Of a stretch of DNA of 64,000 nucleotides, positions 60,715 through 64,000 are shown piece after piece. The first letter of the stretch is position 1, and each line of letters starts with the position of its first letter. The translations under genes and the position numbers were made by a program. The notes beneath the pieces were generated by a model. The model worked only from the letters and a program-made list of their open reading frames with translations. It had not been told where the DNA came from and did not search any database. This DNA comes from Prochlorococcus sp. AG-402-C09 (GTDB lineage: Bacteria; Cyanobacteriota; Cyanobacteriia; PCC-6307; Cyanobiaceae): the NCBI GenBank assembly GCA_003279565.1, contig QCHN01000002.1, positions 1-64,000 of the forward strand, given 5' to 3'.

Positions 60715-61983
60715 GAAACTAATAATTCTTGGTAATTCTTTCGAGAGGCCAGAAAGATTTCTATTGCTTAATCCACCTATATAAATAAGCGATTTTCCCT
60801 TTTCTTGTAATACCCAGATTTTCTTAGTGGAAATTATACTTAGTGAACCACCTATAATAATTATAGCAAAACTGGTATAGACAAGAGGTACTCCAGGATC
60901 ACGTTTTAAAAGTAATCCACTACTTGGAATTATATTTATTATCTTAATTAAAGTATTTTTTAATTCTGCTTCATTATTTATACCTAATTTTGTAATTCTT
61001 GTACCATCATTATCGTAAATTGTTACTGGTCCTAATTCACTCTCAACTGTTAATAAGATTTGGTCTTCTCCGTTTTTCTTGGTGGGTATAACAGTGCCCC
61101 AAACTTGTTCACCTAGATCAGGAATAGATCTTATTGGAATTTGTAATTTGGGACTATTCTCAATTTGAATAGTTATTGCTGCCAATGACCAGTCGGCTTG
61201 ATATAATGTTAATCCTTTGTATCTTAATGGATTATTAACACTGATTTCTTTCTCTTCCTTATTGCCATTTGGTTCTAAAATTTTTACTATCGATCTATAC
61301 TGCTCAGCTCTTCCTTGAGGGTCTCTTTCAATTTGAAACTTTTGCAATTTAATAGTTAATCCTTTTTCTTCATTGTTGTTTAGTAAATCTATTGATCTTC
61401 CGGGGGCTAGGAATCTTTCTATCGTTTTTCCATTTAATGATCCGTATGTTGCTCCTATCATCAATAGGATCATACCTAGATGAATTAATATAGGTCCTAA
61501 TCTACCGATTACTCCTTGACGAGCAGCTATTCTTCCATCTGTTTCTTTAACATTCCAACCTTGCCTTTTTAAATTAATTGAAAATTGTTCTAAGCTTTTC
61601 GAAGGGTTTTTAGTTTGAATCGTCTGAGCGATGGAAAGTTTTGCTATTTGACGGGGCGATTTGTAATCAATCCATTTTAATGCTGATTTAAGTATAGGTA
61701 ATTGACGTCTAAAACTACAAACTGCAAGAGCCAAACCAAGCCAAGTTAGTAGCAACAAAAACCAAAAACTTGTATAAATATGATTTAATTCAAAAAGTAT
61801 TAATATACTTCCATTGATTAGTCCAAGAAGAGGATCTTTATTGAAATTATCATAATAGAATTGATCTGTTTCTTGTTGAGGAATAAACGTTCCCAGTGCA
61901 CAAGAAATTGCTATTAATAATAATAGTAAAATCGCAATCTTTAAGCTAGAAAGCCAGTTTAAAACTTGGCTAATTTTTTTCAT
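60703..61983 (-). CDS. ccs1: Cytochrome c biogenesis protein Ccs1 (ResB)
   Basis: Membrane protein of the system II cytochrome c maturation pathway, which with CcsA carries haem to the thylakoid lumen and attaches it to apocytochromes. The 426 residues have hydrophobic helices near 10-30, 55-90 and 160-185, a large soluble domain and a last helix near 370-390. Typical ResB sequences include [20 protein letters not shown] and [21 protein letters not shown]. It follows ccdA in the same direction after five bases. Confidence 0.93.
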   Translation of the reverse strand: MKKISQVLNWLSSLKIAILLLLLIAISCALGTFIPQQETDQFYYDNFNKDPLLGLINGSILILFELNHIYTSFWFLLLLTWLGLALAVCSFRRQLPILKSALKWIDYKSPRQIAKLSIAQTIQTKNPSKSLEQFSINLKRQGWNVKETDGRIAARQGVIGRLGPILIHLGMILLMIGATYGSLNGKTIERFLAPGRSIDLLNNNEEKGLTIKLQKFQIERDPQGRAEQYRSIVKILEPNGNKEEKEISVNNPLRYKGLTLYQADWSLAAITIQIENSPKLQIPIRSIPDLGEQVWGTVIPTKKNGEDQILLTVESELGPVTIYDNDGTRITKLGINNEAELKNTLIKIINIIPSSGLLLKRDPGVPLVYTSFAIIIIGGSLSIISTKKIWVLQEKGKSLIYIGGLSNRNLSGLSKELPRIISFLDN

Positions 61984-61988
61984 TTAGT

Positions 61989-62729
61989 TCATATCCAATT
62001 AGAAAGAAGGCTTAAAAGGCCTATGGTTAATAAAATCACTCCACTAATCGGTGGAACCCATTTCCCAATAGGTCGTAAGGATAATAATTTTGGAATACTT
62101 GCGGCAAAAGTACCTGCGATAAATAAAGGAATAATTTGCCCAATGGCAAAGCTTGCAAGAAAAATAGTGCCAAAAAGAGGGTTGCCTTGCTTGGCAACCC
62201 AGCCAAGAAGAACAGCAAGGACAGGCGTTGTACAAGGAGAGGAGGCTAAGCCAAAAGCCAAACCTGCTGAAACTGGTGCAAAAGCAGGCGGAACTTGGCT
62301 TGTCCAAGTCTCAGGGTCAGGACCAGATGGAAGTGAGAATTTTAAAAGTCCAAGAAGATTAAGACCCATAATTATTGCTAGAAGACTGATTAATATTGAA
62401 AAGTAACCAGGTAATTGGCCATAAATTTTTCCTAAAAAACCGCTTAGACTTCCAAGTACGACTAGTGATATAACTATTCCGCTGCAGAAACTAATAGTTT
62501 TCTGTAAGGGGTTTTGTTTGTTTTTGAATCCAGCTAAATATGCAACTGTTATAGGTAAAAGTGATAATGAGCAGGGTCCCAAACTAGTCAAAAGTCCTCC
62601 AGTAAACACTATTAGTAGTGTTAGAGGTGTTGGGTTGATAAGCCCATTATTTATTATCTGCTCGCCATGACGAGTCAAATCAGTGAAAATTAAACTTATA
62701 GAAGAAATGCTCAAAAAAAGATTGGCCAC
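61989..62729 (-). CDS. ccdA: CcdA thiol-disulfide transporter for cytochrome c maturation
   Basis: An inner/thylakoid membrane protein of 246 residues with about six helices, carrying reducing equivalents across the membrane to keep apocytochrome thiols reduced. Two conserved cysteines lie in GPCSLSLLPI (Cys53) and SSPCTTPVLAVLLGW (Cys166), as in CcdA/DsbD transmembrane domains. It lies five bases upstream of ccs1, a typical pairing, and works with it in system II maturation. Confidence 0.95.
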   Translation of the reverse strand: MANLFLSISSISLIFTDLTRHGEQIINNGLINPTPLTLLIVFTGGLLTSLGPCSLSLLPITVAYLAGFKNKQNPLQKTISFCSGIVISLVVLGSLSGFLGKIYGQLPGYFSILISLLAIIMGLNLLGLLKFSLPSGPDPETWTSQVPPAFAPVSAGLAFGLASSPCTTPVLAVLLGWVAKQGNPLFGTIFLASFAIGQIIPLFIAGTFAASIPKLLSLRPIGKWVPPISGVILLTIGLLSLLSNWI

Positions 62730-62763
62730 ACCAAGTTCCTTCTCCAGATTATCTATTTAAAAG

Positions 62764-63981
62764 TTAATTGGAAGGATTTTCAACTAATAAATCTGAAGAT
62801 TCAATAGATGTTCTGACCAATAAGGCAGCTATTAGTAAGCTTGAAATTAATGAGTTTCCCCCATAACTGATCAAAGGGAACGGTAGACCGGTCGTAGGCA
62901 TTGCTCCTGAAGAAACTGCAATGTGCATTATTGATTGGCCTACAAGAATAGTCCCTGATCCAATAGAGATTAGTTTAGAATAATTATTCCTACAATTCAG
63001 GGAGATTTTAAGAGTTAAATATGCTACTACAAGTAGAAATAATAAAAGTAAAATAGATCCAAAAAATCCAAATTCTTCAGCAAAAACAGCAAATATAAAA
63101 TCAGTACTTCTATATGGTAGATATTGTAATTTTTGCATTGACAAACCATATCCTTCTCCGAATAATCCACCCGACCCAATAGCATAAAGACTCTGAATTA
63201 ATTGATATCCACTTTCTTGAGGATCTTTCCATGGGTTAATAAATGACAAAACTCGACTTTGTTGATAAGTATTAAAAAAAATACTTATTGAACCAATAGT
63301 CAATCCTGATAAAGCCGTGTTAAAAAGATGGCGGAAATTAATACCAGCTGCCAAGGCAATCATCCAAAGTAATATTCCTGTTAATGCCGCGGTACTTAAA
63401 TTGGGCTGTTTTATAATTAACAAAATAATGGAAGCAAAAATAGTTAACCAAAAAAGCTTCTTTTCTGAATTTATTCTTTCCCATTGACCAAAAAGTTTTG
63501 CACTTTGAAGAATAATAAAAGGTTTGATTAATTCCGATGGTTGAACTTGGATGGGTCCAATAATCAACCATCGAGTAGATCCATTAACAGTACTACCGAA
63601 AAAACTTGTTGATGCAATTAGAAGCATTCCTATCAAAAGGCAAGGGCCTGAGAGCCTAAGCCAGCTTTTTAGTTTGATATTGATTGCAAAGTAAAAAATG
63701 CTCCAACTAGCTATCAGCCAAATTATTTGTCTTTTTATGTAATAAGAACCTTCACCCATTTCTCTAGTGGCAACCCACCAACTAGCTGATCCAAGTATGA
63801 AAATCCCTGAAATGCTCCAAAAGGCTATTAATCCTATGATTAATCTTCCCTCCTTTGGCCAAAAAGGCCAAGGCAAAGGAAGAATCTTTTTGTTTATTAA
63901 ATTACTCAGATAATTTTTTGATTCGTGAGTATTTTTCATTCTTGGTTCTGAATGAATTTTTTTATTAGAAATATTACTCAA
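62764..63981 (-). CDS. ftsW: FtsW/RodA family cell division protein
   Basis: Septal peptidoglycan glycosyltransferase of the SEDS family, 405 residues with about ten helices. Family landmarks include GSTRWLIIGPIQVQPSELIK, GYQLIQSLYAIGSGGLFGEG, DFIFAVFAEEFGFFGSILLL and TTGLPFPLISYGGNS. The N-terminal 45 residues are hydrophilic. The start is uncertain: TTG at 63981 or ATG at 63939. The first option is used because an in-frame stop lies only four codons further upstream. It precedes ccdA by 34 bases. Confidence 0.94.
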   Translation of the reverse strand: MSNISNKKIHSEPRMKNTHESKNYLSNLINKKILPLPWPFWPKEGRLIIGLIAFWSISGIFILGSASWWVATREMGEGSYYIKRQIIWLIASWSIFYFAINIKLKSWLRLSGPCLLIGMLLIASTSFFGSTVNGSTRWLIIGPIQVQPSELIKPFIILQSAKLFGQWERINSEKKLFWLTIFASIILLIIKQPNLSTAALTGILLWMIALAAGINFRHLFNTALSGLTIGSISIFFNTYQQSRVLSFINPWKDPQESGYQLIQSLYAIGSGGLFGEGYGLSMQKLQYLPYRSTDFIFAVFAEEFGFFGSILLLLFLLVVAYLTLKISLNCRNNYSKLISIGSGTILVGQSIMHIAVSSGAMPTTGLPFPLISYGGNSLISSLLIAALLVRTSIESSDLLVENPSN

Positions 63982-64000
63982 AGGATCTGAAGCTTACATA

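Overview
The window is a compact, AT-rich, gene-dense stretch of a marine picocyanobacterial chromosome, very probably Prochlorococcus. The evidence is: split rpoC1/rpoC2, a lipoprotein UrtA with full urt and ure gene sets, two very small high-light-inducible (Hli) proteins, the BioK type of biotin esterase, DUF3493/DUF4278/DUF1257/DUF3721 proteins, and a PII protein of cyanobacterial type. Base composition and the presence of urease point to a NATL-like low-light clade or a relative, but this is inference. No insertion sequence, prophage, integrase or CRISPR array is visible.

Layout. 1-6630: urease accessory genes (ureE end, ureF, ureG), then the urea ABC transporter urtA-urtBCDE, with a perfect NtcA box after ureG and an intrinsic terminator after urtA. 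6633-10303: a loosely packed accessory stretch of very small genes (zinc-ribbon-like protein, 36-residue Hli, cupin-like protein, DUF4278, a 2-oxoglutarate/Fe(II) oxygenase) and an unexplained structured RNA candidate at 8244-8317. 10450-19478: a zinc-homeostasis island with a WD40 protein, a COG0523 (CobW/ZNG-type) GTPase, His-rich ZnuA, ZnuC, an inverted Zur gene and ZnuB, followed by a Cys-rich ribbon-helix-helix protein, two DUF3721 proteins and the zinc enzyme GTP cyclohydrolase I. 19530-25868: tRNA-Thr(CGT), DUF3493 and the infB-ylxR-nusA-rimP operon. 26049-30525: htrA, rpiA, hisD, rpsT, tatD. 30787-40171: rpoB-rpoC1-rpoC2. 40239-47895: an Hli gene coupled to rlmN, a sodium:solute symporter, a small membrane protein, a HEAT-repeat protein, a DUF2997-Ycf35-ferredoxin-aldo/keto reductase run, rsmG and a J-domain protein. 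47955-52582: a tightly overlapping biotin operon bioF-bioK-bioC-bioD-bioA. 52712-63981: Ski2-like helicase, fumC, purB, TlyA-type methyltransferase, glnB (PII), queF, the cytochrome c maturation pair ccs1-ccdA, and ftsW.

The genes converge on two nutrient themes. For nitrogen, NtcA-controlled urea import, urease maturation and PII belong together. For zinc, a Zur box lies between the divergent znuA and znuC, and the GTPase and ZnuA appear to share the same inserted domain of about 110 residues, one copy cytoplasmic and one periplasmic. That shared domain is the most novel protein-level observation here. The interleaved inverted repeats at 8244-8308, readable as two hairpins with complementary loops or as a pseudoknot, are the most novel RNA-level observation.
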